From Candidatus Bathyarchaeota archaeon (GTDB lineage: Archaea; Thermoproteota; Bathyarchaeia; Bathyarchaeales; Bathycorpusculaceae): a stretch of 13,890 nucleotides of DNA. A program made the position numbers and the translations under genes. The notes under the pieces are model-generated. The model had not been told where the DNA came from and did not search any database. It saw only the letters and a program-made list of their open reading frames with translations. Below are positions 1 through 6,910 of this stretch, in pieces. The stretch lies in NCBI GenBank assembly GCA_030626685.1, contig DAOUTL010000017.1, positions 1 through 13,890 of the forward strand. The letters run 5' to 3'. Within the stretch, counting starts at the first letter, position 1; the number at the start of each line of letters is the position of its first letter.

Positions 1-123
1 AACAAGACAACCACAAACCCTCGCCCAAAAACGCCAAAAACACGCTCAAAAACCAATTATTTAATTCCCCCATGCGTGCATCCAAAAATCATTGATTTTG
101 GCAAGAAACAATGTAACACTTGC
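1..123. other. Left edge, no gene assigned
   Basis: No start-to-stop gene is supported here. All three plus frames are open from the edge for at least 19 codons; one ends in TAA at about position 61 and could be the C-terminus of a gene lying to the left. The stretch 25-59 is rich in CAAAAAC-like units (three close copies), which is low-complexity rather than a recognised element. The opposite strand downstream of the winged-helix gene stop at 124 shows no clear T-run terminator. Confidence 0.3.
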
Positions 124-474
124 CTAAGATGTTCGCGAATGTTTCTCTTTAATTCTCTTCTCCGCGAGTGCCACTGCTTCTTCAAGAATCTTCTGTGCAT
201 CTTCTTCCGTTGTTTTCATCTGGATGAAAGCTTCAAGGAGGATGTTTGCAATTTCGGGAGGCAAAGGTTCTTTCAAGCTAATGTAAACTTCGGGCGGTTC
301 AAGTTTGCTGTGAACAACGTAGTGAATATCACTCTTTATCACCATTCGCTTTATGACTTTTTTCATATTTTCTGAAGAGTAGTTGAACTTCTTTATGCCG
401 TAGTTGATCATGTCGCTTTCTTTTGTGTTTCCATATTCGTATAGGTATGAAATAATCGCCTTTTCTACTTCCAT
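124..474 (-). CDS. Small winged-helix-like archaeal protein
   Basis: 116 residues, no recognised named family. The N-terminal 80 residues look like a winged helix: a helix (EKAIISYLYEYG), a turn, a second helix containing MINYGIKKF, a recognition-type helix (SSENMKKVIKRMVIKS) and a beta wing (DIHYVVHSKLEPPEVYISL). The last 35 residues form a charged helix (AQKILEEAVALAEKRIKEK) that could dimerise. The ATG start is supported by GAGGGA a few bases upstream (about 480-486 on the plus numbering). It lies 63 bases downstream of the YHS gene on the same strand and could be co-transcribed. No Cys or signal peptide is present. A DNA-binding regulator is the best guess; the fold is inferred from the pattern alone. 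Confidence 0.6.
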   Translation of the reverse strand: MEVEKAIISYLYEYGNTKESDMINYGIKKFNYSSENMKKVIKRMVIKSDIHYVVHSKLEPPEVYISLKEPLPPEIANILLEAFIQMKTTEEDAQKILEEAVALAEKRIKEKHSRTS

Positions 475-537
475 GTACTTCCCTCAGAGAACACTTCCTG
501 TTCACAGTCCTTGTCTATACTATTAACGCGCGCCAGT

Positions 538-681
538 CTACTTTACAAATTTCCGCGGGTTCCTTTTAAATTTCTTCTTGCATTTCACACTACAGAAATA
601 ATATGTCTCTCCTTCGTAACTGATCTTGAATTTAGATGTTTTTTCGTCCAGAACCACGCCGCAAACAGGATCCCTAGGCAT
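538..681 (-). CDS. YHS-domain mini-protein
   Basis: A 47-residue protein made of a single YHS domain. The family signature is clear: DPVCG at residues 4-8, a beta hairpin (FKISYEGETYYF), then YYFCSVKC at 27-34 and a terminal F-x2-NP-x2-F (38-45). YHS domains are found in heavy-metal ATPases, mercuric-resistance proteins and free-standing archaeal proteins; Cys7, Cys30 and Cys34 are candidate metal ligands. The ATG at 681 follows a purine-rich stretch; an in-frame GTG at 696 would add five residues. No metal transporter is adjacent, so its partner is unknown. It is a compact complete domain, not a fragment: the usual YHS core is about 45 residues. Confidence 0.8.
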   Translation of the reverse strand: MPRDPVCGVVLDEKTSKFKISYEGETYYFCSVKCKKKFKRNPRKFVK

Positions 682-853
682 TATCTCATCCTTCACTCCA
701 CAGTTATGAATGTATAGATGTGCTGTCTGCTTATTATGATTAATGGTTCTAGAAATTTTCCAGTTTTGTGCGTGCGTATAAAGCTACCGTGTGTGGATTA
801 AAAAGTGGAAACAATTAACAAAGCATAAGTTGTACGCGGTAAGGTTATGATGT

Positions 854-2938
854 GTGAGAAAGTTGCCTCGAACCTACGTTTGCCGAAGGTGCGGAAGGAC
901 ATATTCTCGTAAAGAGTATGAACAGAGTCGGTTTTGTCGTAGCTGTGGAACATACTTGATGTCGGAGAGCATGGTTTCTAAGCTCTCCAAGAGAGTCGGC
1001 GAGGCGGTGAAAGGAAGGGTGAGAAGCAAAGTTTCGGATGAGAAATGGCTTCCTGAAGGCTACGAAGTACGGAAGGGACAGATGGGGTTTATCGAGGAAG
1101 CGTCTAAGGCCATTAAAAACAATGAGGTTTTTCTGGGAAGCGCTCCCTGTGGTATAGGTAAGTCTCTGGCCTCCCTGCTGGCTGTTCTACCCCAGCTTGG
1201 AGCGAACAAACTCTTGATTTGTTTTAGAACCAGAAGCCAACTTAACATTTATCTTAAAGAGCTGAAGGCGCTGGGACGTAATCCCTCAGCCGTATCCTTT
1301 TTCAGCAAACAGGACATGTGTCCACTGCGCATAAAAGGCAACTTCTCCTACTTTGACTTTCTCGAGGAGTGCCGGAGGCTGAAGGATAACTGTGAGTCAT
1401 CTAATAAGCCCTATTGTAAATTTTATTGGAACATAAACAGAAAGAAAAAGGAAGCTGAAGAACTGGCTCTGGACTGCACCCGAAAAGTTCTTGCTCCGAG
1501 GGAGGCGGTTAGGCGGATGTCTAAACATGGGTTCTGCGCTTATGAAGCCTTAAAAAGGGTTCTCGACCGGGTCGACATTTTCCTTGGAACCTACCACTAT
1601 GTCTTCAACCCTCAAGTTAGGGATGCATTGCTGAAGAGTTTCGGAGTGGACCTATCTAACGTCTACCTCATTGTGGACGAGGCACACAATCTTCCAGCCT
1701 TTTCCAGGGAGCTGCTTTCTGACCGACTGACACAAAACACAGTGGAGGGGGCTCTCAAAGAAACTGAAATGTTTGAGCATGAGGCTCTGCCGTCAGTTCG
1801 AGAGTGCTTGAACGTGTTAAACGAAGAAGTTTTTCAACGCGCTCAAGAGATCTTAGAAAGGGAAGGGCTTAAGCCGCTTAACCCCCAAGAAGTTAGCGAT
1901 CTGTTTCTTGACCAAGGTGGAGTGTCCGGTTCAGAAGCAGCAGAAATCCTTCATGAATACGGAGAACATGTGAGAGAGACGCGACGCGAGCTGGGATACG
2001 AGAAGATTTTCAGCTACAACCATCGAGTGGGCGAGTTTATGATGAACTTCTTCGAAAAGGTTGGAACGAAGTATATCCATCTGATTGAGAGGGAATGGAG
2101 GGACAGAACCCTTTTGGAGGTCAGGAGCTTCGATGGGAGGGAAATAACAGATCCGGTTTTGAGGCAGGCGCGGGGAAGCATCCTGATGAGTGGCTTCCTA
2201 TCTCCTCCAAAAGTCTACAGAGACTTAATGCTTTATGACCAGAGCGGCGTCTATCTCAAAGAGTTTGATTCTCCCTTCCCGCCTGAGAACAGGCTGATTT
2301 TGGCTGCAGATGATGTGTCGTCAAGGTTTGAAAAGAGGACTAACAAAATGCTTGAGAAGTGGAAAGACTACGTTGAAGCCATATCTGAGGTGAATGAAGG
2401 CAACATGGCCGTCTTCTTCACAAGTTACGAACTGATGCACACCGTTCTACCGCTGATCAAAACCGACAGAAAAGAAATCGTAGAACGACGTAAGACTAAG
2501 AGAGGCGATGTGATGGAGCAGTTAACCAGGTCAGCCGACAACGTATTGTTTGGGGTTATGGGCGGGAAGTTCAGCGAGGGAATAGACTATCCAGGTAACC
2601 TCTTAACATGCGTGGTAACTGTGGGCTTACCCTATGCAACTTGGAGCGTGCACCAAAAAGCCTTGATAAGTTACTTCAATCACCAATTTCCAGGAAAGGG
2701 CAGGACGTACGCTTACTTAACTCCTGCAATACTTCGCTTAATTCAGACTTGTGGGCGCGTCCACCGATCAGCTAATGATAAGGGATGTATAGTAATCTTG
2801 GATGAACGCGTCACGCGCCCAAGCATCAAACAGCAACTCCCAAGCTACTACCAGAAGGAAATGAAAATTGTAGGAAGCCCAATTAGCTGCGCTGAACAAA
2901 TAAAAAAGTTTTGGGAAGAACAGCACAGAAAATTGTGA
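854..2938 (+). CDS. XPD/Rad3-family Fe-S DNA helicase with N-terminal zinc ribbon
   Basis: 694-residue superfamily 2 helicase of the XPD/DinG type (5'-3' DNA unwinding with an iron-sulfur domain; repair). Order of parts: zinc ribbon at 10-31 (CRRC, 14 residues, CRSC); Walker A GSAPCGIGKS at 95-104; motif Ia CFRTRSQ at 123-129; an Fe-S region between them and the DEAH box with six cysteines (156, 173, 180, 188, 208, 228), the last in FCAYEALKRV, which matches the fourth cluster ligand context of XPD; DEAH at 275-278 in LIVDEAHNL; motif V GGKFSEGIDYPG; motif VI QTCGRVHRSAND at 631-642 with both arginines. The start is GTG at 854 because a TGA at 848 closes the frame just upstream; the Shine-Dalgarno is weak. 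TATA-like sequences lie at 774-784 and 796-806. The leading zinc ribbon is not part of standard archaeal XPD. No UvrD or nucleotide-excision partner is adjacent. Confidence 0.93.
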   Translation: MRKLPRTYVCRRCGRTYSRKEYEQSRFCRSCGTYLMSESMVSKLSKRVGEAVKGRVRSKVSDEKWLPEGYEVRKGQMGFIEEASKAIKNNEVFLGSAPCGIGKSLASLLAVLPQLGANKLLICFRTRSQLNIYLKELKALGRNPSAVSFFSKQDMCPLRIKGNFSYFDFLEECRRLKDNCESSNKPYCKFYWNINRKKKEAEELALDCTRKVLAPREAVRRMSKHGFCAYEALKRVLDRVDIFLGTYHYVFNPQVRDALLKSFGVDLSNVYLIVDEAHNLPAFSRELLSDRLTQNTVEGALKETEMFEHEALPSVRECLNVLNEEVFQRAQEILEREGLKPLNPQEVSDLFLDQGGVSGSEAAEILHEYGEHVRETRRELGYEKIFSYNHRVGEFMMNFFEKVGTKYIHLIEREWRDRTLLEVRSFDGREITDPVLRQARGSILMSGFLSPPKVYRDLMLYDQSGVYLKEFDSPFPPENRLILAADDVSSRFEKRTNKMLEKWKDYVEAISEVNEGNMAVFFTSYELMHTVLPLIKTDRKEIVERRKTKRGDVMEQLTRSADNVLFGVMGGKFSEGIDYPGNLLTCVVTVGLPYATWSVHQKALISYFNHQFPGKGRTYAYLTPAILRLIQTCGRVHRSANDKGCIVILDERVTRPSIKQQLPSYYQKEMKIVGSPISCAEQIKKFWEEQHRKL

Positions 2939-2940
2939 TG

Positions 2941-3037
2941 ATGCGTAAAACAGAAAATTTATGAGAAAACTCGCGCGAGTTTTCTAAAAGATCTGCACTA
3001 AAAGGACTTACGCATTTTTAGGCAGTTTTCTGTTTTT
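2941..3037. repeat. Nested palindrome and inverted repeats between convergent genes
   Basis: Positions 2964-2985 form a perfect 22-base palindrome whose half is AGAAAACTCGC. It sits inside a wider inverted repeat: GTAAAACAGAAAA at 2945-2957 pairs with TTTTCTGTTTTTAC at 3026-3039 with one bulged T. A second pairing is ATGCGTAA (2941-2948) with TTACGCAT (3008-3015), sharing bases with the first, so the two are mutually exclusive. It starts right after the helicase stop and faces the 3' end of the Mrr-like gene. A bidirectional terminator or a protein-binding palindrome both fit; archaeal terminators are usually T-runs, and TTTTCT at 2980-2985 and TTTTT at 3033-3037 could serve. Confidence 0.6.
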
Positions 3038-3087
3038 ACCTCTCCGGTGTCGACGACCTTAACAACCTCGATTTCTTCCTTAGGCAT
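2998..3087 (-). CDS. Possible 29-residue ORF
   Basis: Reads MPKEEIEVVKVVDTGEVKTE, then NCLKMRKSF and a TAG stop. It begins 4 bases beyond the stop of the Mrr-like gene on the same strand, with no Shine-Dalgarno. The first 20 residues have a protein-like acidic/valine pattern and look like the start of a beta-strand-rich domain, so it may be a tiny gene or a truncated remnant. It shares bases with the inverted repeats, which argues for caution. No family recognised. Confidence 0.2.
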   Translation of the reverse strand: MPKEEIEVVKVVDTGEVKTENCLKMRKSF

Positions 3088-3090
3088 TGG

Positions 3091-3666
3091 TTATGGCGTC
3101 TTTACCTGATTATTTATGGAGTTGTTTATTGTCAAAAGCTGTATAAGGTCGTTTTGTAGAAGGTCTGTCCAGCCTTGTTCAATGTGGAATGAAGCGTTAT
3201 CGCTTATTAGTCTGATCTTGCAGGGGTAATGTCCGTTGGAATCCTTACCCTTACAATCAGACTCCTTCTTGGGAATGTAACCACACTTGGTTTGACATGA
3301 ATCATCGATGTAATCACGTATTGTGAGGTAGATTTGCTGCGGTTTAAAACGGGGCATGTACTTCTCTGAGATCATCCGTATGCCTTTCTGGCTCATTTCC
3401 TCCTTTGCTGATTCCGTAAACCTCTTGCTGATTAGGATTCCTTTATCACAGCCCTTACGCTTCATGGTCTCAGCCATCTTCCTAACAGCGTCTATACCAA
3501 CAAAGCCAGATTTTGATTTCGGCGTGGTTATAACGCGCAACAATATCTTGTCATCTGACTTGGTATCTGAAGCAGTAAAGTCTATCCCTTCATTCCATCT
3601 TTGTCTTTTTTCACATTCATAATCTCTGATCGCCATGACCAGCTCTGCCTTCAATTCAATACTCAT
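3091..3666 (-). CDS. Degenerate Mrr/restriction-endonuclease-like protein
   Basis: 191 residues. Residues 38-100 follow the Mrr_cat/PD-(D/E)XK pattern: a strand (KILLRVITTP), then GFVGIDAVRKMAETMKRKG, then DKGILISKRFTESAKEEMSQKGIRMIS, the usual 'G-h-h-h-[ST]-x2-F-[ST]-x2-A' element in which proteins of this family regain their last strand and helix. The (E/Q)xK that should end the catalytic strand reads RVIT, so the usual lysine is missing and nuclease activity is doubtful. The C-terminal part has four cysteines (124, 128, 138, 149), a possible zinc site, and a tail rich in N, Q and L. It lies 237 bases downstream of aIF-1A on the same strand and converges on the helicase. A DNA-binding or DNA-repair accessory role is an inference; an inactive restriction-type fold is the safer statement. 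Confidence 0.55.
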   Translation of the reverse strand: MSIELKAELVMAIRDYECEKRQRWNEGIDFTASDTKSDDKILLRVITTPKSKSGFVGIDAVRKMAETMKRKGCDKGILISKRFTESAKEEMSQKGIRMISEKYMPRFKPQQIYLTIRDYIDDSCQTKCGYIPKKESDCKGKDSNGHYPCKIRLISDNASFHIEQGWTDLLQNDLIQLLTINNSINNQVKTP

Positions 3667-3694
3667 TTAACGTCTACACCTACACCGTTTTCTA

Positions 3695-3799
3695 TTAACC
3701 CTTACCATCTGAAATGGAAAGCAAGATTGTCTTTGCGTCAACAGCCTTTGAAGCTTTGAAGGGTCTGCCTAAGATTTTAATCGTGTTATCCACTCTCAT
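3695..3799 (-). CDS. Possible leaderless 34-residue micro-ORF
   Basis: Starts ATG at 3799 and reads MRVDNTIKILGRPFKASKAV, then DAKTILLSISDGKG. A good TATA-like box (GGATATATTA on the minus strand, 3821-3830) is centred about 26 bases before the ATG, the spacing expected for a leaderless archaeal transcript. It ends 29 bases before the Mrr-like gene start and could instead be part of that gene's 5' leader. Composition is basic and amphipathic. No family recognised. Confidence 0.28.
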   Translation of the reverse strand: MRVDNTIKILGRPFKASKAVDAKTILLSISDGKG

Positions 3800-3903
3800 T
3801 TATACAATTCTCATAATGATTAATATATCCTCGTCTAAGCATAGCGTGCGAAACACTGTTAGAAGAGAAAAATTTGATGTACCATCAGCGTTAAATTCTT
3901 CTG

Positions 3904-4209
3904 TTAAATCTTCAGGTATCCGTTCCTTCTCAGCCATTCGGCTTGATTTCTTCTGTATCGCCATATGATGTCGCCCCGCTTGTCGGACTGGAAATCCCAT
4001 GGAGAGACCAAAACGATGTCTCCCAGCCTTATCCACGCTCTTCTCTTCATCTTTCCTCGGATTCTGCAGAGGCGCTCCTTGCCGTCTTGACAGCTCACTA
4101 AAACTCGATCGAAACCCAGCATTTTTTTAGCTATGCCAATGACGTCGTTGGCCACAGGCAGCACCATATTTTTAAGTTCTTCTTCGCTTTTGACCTTTCT
4201 TTTGCCCAC
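3904..4209 (-). CDS. eif1A: Translation initiation factor aIF-1A
   Basis: 101 residues, the usual length. aIF-1A is an S1/OB-fold protein that binds the ribosomal A site and promotes scanning-independent start selection with aIF-2. Visible features are a charged N-terminal tail (MGKRKVKSEEELKN), the OB strands (DVIGIAKKMLGFDRVLVSCQ, then ERLCRIRGKMKRRAWIRLGD), and the diagnostic IVLVSPWDFQSDKRGDIIWRY followed by a basic helix (RRNQAEWLRRNGYL). The only start possible before an upstream in-frame TAG is GTG at 4209; GAGGCGG lies a few bases before it and GGAG further up. A TATA-like box is at 4251-4260. It heads the minus-strand group with the Mrr-like gene, but the 237-base gap makes a shared transcript uncertain. 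Confidence 0.95.
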   Translation of the reverse strand: MGKRKVKSEEELKNMVLPVANDVIGIAKKMLGFDRVLVSCQDGKERLCRIRGKMKRRAWIRLGDIVLVSPWDFQSDKRGDIIWRYRRNQAEWLRRNGYLKI

Positions 4210-4250
4210 TCTACCGCCTCTAACTTTCTCCTTCTATAACAGTCGCATAG

Positions 4251-4260
4251 CTTAAATACG
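4251..4260 (-). promoter_or_regulatory. TATA box of aIF-1A
   Basis: Reads CGTATTTAAG on the minus strand, about 45 bases before the GTG start at 4209. Transcription would begin near 4228-4231, placing GGAG and GAGGCGG in a short leader. Confidence 0.55.
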
Positions 4261-4537
4261 TTTGTCTTAATTTCCAAGCAGCAACATCATCCGTCACATG
4301 TTCTCAAATTTGTAGTGTTTAAAGGCTTGAGGGTGAATGCTGCAGAAGAAGGGAGGTTACTTTGCTCGTTATCTATCTTCTTAAGGTGTTTTAGCAGGAT
4401 CTGCCCTTTTATTTTTAATTCGCGTTTGGAGATCGTGTGTCTCATTGGACAGAATTCATCGGTTATTACACCTTCATCGTTTGAGTATATAACATCTTGA
4501 AGGGGAAATAGTAGCCTCTCGCGATTTTTGGCGATAG
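4261..4537. other. Divergent intergenic region with promoter and a doubtful small ORF
   Basis: With the aIF-1A promoter it makes a 328-base gene-free stretch. TATATAA at 4486-4492 is a good plus-strand TATA box for the transglutaminase-like gene, giving a start of transcription near 4515. On the minus strand a frame ending at 4287 contains a protein-like stretch (DVIYSNDEGVITDEF, then SKRELKIKGQILLKHLKKID). Its in-frame ATG at 4445 would be served by the same, near-symmetric TATA box. This could be a small gene of 52 residues or a relic; no family or Shine-Dalgarno supports it. No tRNA or other RNA gene was recognised. Confidence 0.4.
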
Positions 4538-5998
4538 ATGGTTTCAGTACAAAGATTTTATATGGAAAGAATTGTATCACATGAAATTATGAGTGTAAAT
4601 TTCGAATTTTTGGTTGTTGGTCTGCCCGAAGAGATTCGCTGTTTAGAGGAGAAGGGATGCTTCAAGGATGCAGTCCACTTGATAAACAAGATTTTAACTG
4701 AAAATAAGAGGCTTCCAAGTATTCTGAGGTCTAGGCTTGAATGGGAAACCGAGAGAATTGAAAGGATAAAGAAGGATTACGGATTAAGCCGGAGAGACGC
4801 TTTTAAATCCCTCAAAAACAGGATTCCAGACCTTACACGAGAAGATTTTGAAAGGTGGATGAAAGACGGGTTCATAGAACACAGAGAAATAGAAGGTGAA
4901 ACGAAAATCTTCAAAAACTTCCTTCCAAACCTTTTGAGGGATAACGAGGAAGCAAAGAAAAAGGTTAAACAAAAGGACAAAACATTCGAAGAGGTTACAG
5001 AACTCGTGGGTAGGCATGTGGACACTGTTATCGAGAAGGGGAGGGTTTCTGGAAGCAGATACGTGGAACCAGTCAAAAATAGAGTTTTAATGAAACTGAA
5101 AGTAAGGTCCGATGCAATGCCGGAGGGAGAAACCGTAAAAGTTTGGGTTCCGTTCCCACGCAAAGACCCGTTGCAACCAGAAGTTAGACTTATCTCAGCA
5201 ACGCCGGAAAACTACGTTTTAGCCCCCGAAGACAGCCTTCAACGCACGGTGTATTTTGAAAACAAAGCCGTTAAAGGCGGAGAACTCGAGTTCAAAGTTG
5301 AATATGAATATGTGGTGCGTGCGTCTTATCAAGAGGTTGACTCTACAAAGGTGAGAAAACGGTGCAGCCAAAAAGAACTGTGCGAGAAATACACTTCAGA
5401 ACAGCTACCTCATATAGCATTCACACCATATCTACGAAAACTCGCAGAAGAAATAGTTCGAGAAGAAACAAATCCGTATCTCAAAGCTTGGCAAATCTAC
5501 AAGTGGATAACAGAACACGTTAGATACGCACTGGTCCCAGAATACTCAACTATAGACTGCATAAGTGACTGCGCAGCCAGAAACCTGAGAGGAGACTGTG
5601 GAGTGCAAGCACTACTATTCATAACTCTGTGCAGAACAAGCGGGGTTCCAGCAAGATGGCAATCAGGCTGGTACCTAAACCCAATAAACCCAAGCCCGCA
5701 TGATTGGGCTCAATTTTACGTAGAACCATACGGATGGCTCTACGCAGATCCATCCATCGGCGGACATAAAAGATCAATAGAGAAGTATCATAGGTTCTAT
5801 TTCGGAAACATTGACCATTTCAGACTAATTGCAAATATGGACATTTCATCAACGTTTACTCCGCCCAAAAAACATTACAGGTCAGATAACGTAGATAACC
5901 AACGGGGAGAAGTCGAATGGGAAGGCGGAAACATCTATTACAATAAGTGGAGTTATGAACTGAAAGTTCTGGCTCACGAGAGCATCAATGAATCTTAA
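4538..5998 (+). CDS. Transglutaminase-like cysteine peptidase-fold protein
   Basis: 486 residues. The C-terminal part is a transglutaminase-like core with the full papain-type triad: Cys354 in RGDCGVQALL, His388 in SPHDWAQFYVEPYGW and Asp404 in LYADPS. These domains act as peptidases, amidases or cross-linkers; which applies here cannot be read from sequence. Residues 25-160 are a charged helical region (PEEIRCLEEKG, LEWETERIERIKKDYGLS, REDFERWMKDGFI). Residues 175-265 look like the beta-sandwich that often precedes the core (VLMKLKVRSDAMPEGETVKVWVPFPR). There is no signal peptide or membrane segment, so it is probably cytosolic. Start choice is open: ATG at 4538 fits the TATA box at 4486-4492, but ATGs at 4562 and 4589 are also possible and none has a Shine-Dalgarno. 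It converges on the RNase HI gene with a 42-base gap. Confidence 0.85.
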   Translation: MVSVQRFYMERIVSHEIMSVNFEFLVVGLPEEIRCLEEKGCFKDAVHLINKILTENKRLPSILRSRLEWETERIERIKKDYGLSRRDAFKSLKNRIPDLTREDFERWMKDGFIEHREIEGETKIFKNFLPNLLRDNEEAKKKVKQKDKTFEEVTELVGRHVDTVIEKGRVSGSRYVEPVKNRVLMKLKVRSDAMPEGETVKVWVPFPRKDPLQPEVRLISATPENYVLAPEDSLQRTVYFENKAVKGGELEFKVEYEYVVRASYQEVDSTKVRKRCSQKELCEKYTSEQLPHIAFTPYLRKLAEEIVREETNPYLKAWQIYKWITEHVRYALVPEYSTIDCISDCAARNLRGDCGVQALLFITLCRTSGVPARWQSGWYLNPINPSPHDWAQFYVEPYGWLYADPSIGGHKRSIEKYHRFYFGNIDHFRLIANMDISSTFTPPKKHYRSDNVDNQRGEVEWEGGNIYYNKWSYELKVLAHESINES

Positions 5999-6040
5999 AT
6001 TTGATCATGAGAAACCTTGTTGATAACGTTTTTTGCAAAG

Positions 6041-6463
6041 CTAGCATCTGTTGGTAACTCTATCCAGAGTCTGGTTAGCCAGCCAATCCACTTCTTCAAT
6101 GTACTTGTCTGTTCTCGGAACGTACGTGAAAGATGTTTTCTGAAGCTTTTGCTTCAGCTCTTGTACTTTCAGCCATAAGGTTTTCAGTTTTGGATTTTTA
6201 ACTTGGTACTCGCCGTTAAGATGTTTCACAACAAGCTCACTGTCCAGATAGCAATCTACTTCTCGACTGGTCAGTTTAGAAGCAAATTCAAGAGCCGATG
6301 TTAAAGCCTCGTACTCAGCCTGGTTGTTGGTTCTTATTCCCACATATCTAGAGTATCTTTTCAGGATTTTTTCATCCTCATTTAGAATCATAAAGGCTAT
6401 TGCCGAAGGTCCGGGATTACCCCTAGAGGCGCCATCAGAATAGACTTTCAATTTTAACTTCAT
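6041..6463 (-). CDS. rnhA: Ribonuclease HI
   Basis: 140 residues from the chosen start, the normal length for archaeal type-1 RNase H, which cleaves the RNA strand of RNA-DNA hybrids. The four catalytic acids are visible: Asp10 in YSDGASRGNPGPS, Glu50 in NNQAEYEAL, Asp74 in YLDSELVVKHL and Asp126 in EEVDWLANQTLD. The frame extends to an ATG at 6490, but a TATA box at 6494-6500 lies only a few bases before that codon. The same box is about 34 bases before the ATG at 6463, so the shorter protein is preferred and would have a leader of about 8 bases. The extra residues would be a basic tail (MNIIKKVLK). It is transcribed separately from the AlaX operon upstream. Confidence 0.92.
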   Translation of the reverse strand: MKLKLKVYSDGASRGNPGPSAIAFMILNEDEKILKRYSRYVGIRTNNQAEYEALTSALEFASKLTSREVDCYLDSELVVKHLNGEYQVKNPKLKTLWLKVQELKQKLQKTSFTYVPRTDKYIEEVDWLANQTLDRVTNRC

Positions 6464-6493
6464 TTTTAACACTTTTTTTATTATGTTCATTTG

Positions 6494-6500
6494 TTATAAA
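6494..6500 (-). promoter_or_regulatory. TATA box of RNase HI
   Basis: TTTATAA on the minus strand. Its distance to the ATG at 6463 fits a short leader and rules against the upstream ATG at 6490 as the main start. Confidence 0.55.
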
Positions 6501-6601
6501 CTTGTAAATCGCTGATTCATAGAAAGTAATGCTGAGGATGCCGTAGGAATTTTGCTGGAACTTGGAAAAGAAGTTCAAACTTCGCCATTTCGGTGTTCTG
6601 C

Positions 6602-6886
6602 TCATTTCTGTTTTGTGTTTGGGTATTTCTCTCTTATTTTGGCATCGGCTATTTTGGCAATCAACGCGTTAGAGATTAGCACGTATTTGACTCCTAAGAG
6701 GTCAGCCAGATCCGCCGGTTTCTGATCTTGGGTCACAAGCAGCAAGTTGTTGTTTTTTGCGTATTCTACTATGTTCTTGTCTTTTGCCCCTTGCATTCCT
6801 GCGTCTTGAACAGTCAACACTTCCCATCCTAAAGTTTCAAAATACTCCTTCAAGCCTGCGTACATTTCATCAAGTAGAAGCTTCAA
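6602..6886 (-). CDS. DUF5615 / Mut7-C-type PIN-like nuclease
   Basis: 94 residues from the chosen start, MKLLLDEMYAGLKEYFETLG. The pattern is that of DUF5615 PIN-like proteins: an initial LLLDE strand (Asp6, Glu7), GWEVLTVQDAGMQGAKDKNIVEYAKNNN with Asp36, then LLLVTQDQK with Asp54, the metal-binding acids of a PIN-fold ribonuclease. Usual members are about 110-120 residues, so this one is short and the last part (IAKIADAKIREKYP) is variable. The start is TTG at 6886: GAGGTGA at 6892-6898 is a full match to the anti-Shine-Dalgarno with a 5-base spacer, and the resulting N-terminus matches the family. A GTG at 6895 lies inside that site and is less likely. It is the second gene of an operon after AlaX. 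DUF5615 proteins are often toxins with an adjacent antitoxin; none is seen here. Confidence 0.82.
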   Translation of the reverse strand: MKLLLDEMYAGLKEYFETLGWEVLTVQDAGMQGAKDKNIVEYAKNNNLLLVTQDQKPADLADLLGVKYVLISNALIAKIADAKIREKYPNTKQK

Positions 6887-6910
6887 CAAGGTCACCTCGC
6901 TAGCAATTTC

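Noticed and set aside
76..375. Plus-strand frame of 99 codons with several Cys
   Set aside because: Lies opposite the winged-helix-like gene, is rich in Phe and Cys, and has no ribosome site; it is a shadow frame.
2934..3000. GTGATGA at the helicase stop as a C/D-box RNA start
   Set aside because: No CTGA D box follows within a suitable distance.
3800..4036. Minus-strand frame of 78 codons overlapping the 3' part of aIF-1A
   Set aside because: It overlaps a certain gene in another frame and shows no domain pattern.
4777..5163. 128-codon minus frame inside the transglutaminase-like gene
   Set aside because: Antisense shadow of a gene with an intact catalytic triad; Ser/Phe/Leu-rich composition is typical of such shadows.
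6513..6601. Plus-strand open stretch reading AEDAVGILLELGKEVQTSPF
   Set aside because: Protein-like, but it has no start codon and runs into the antisense of the PIN-like gene; at most a relic, not supportable.
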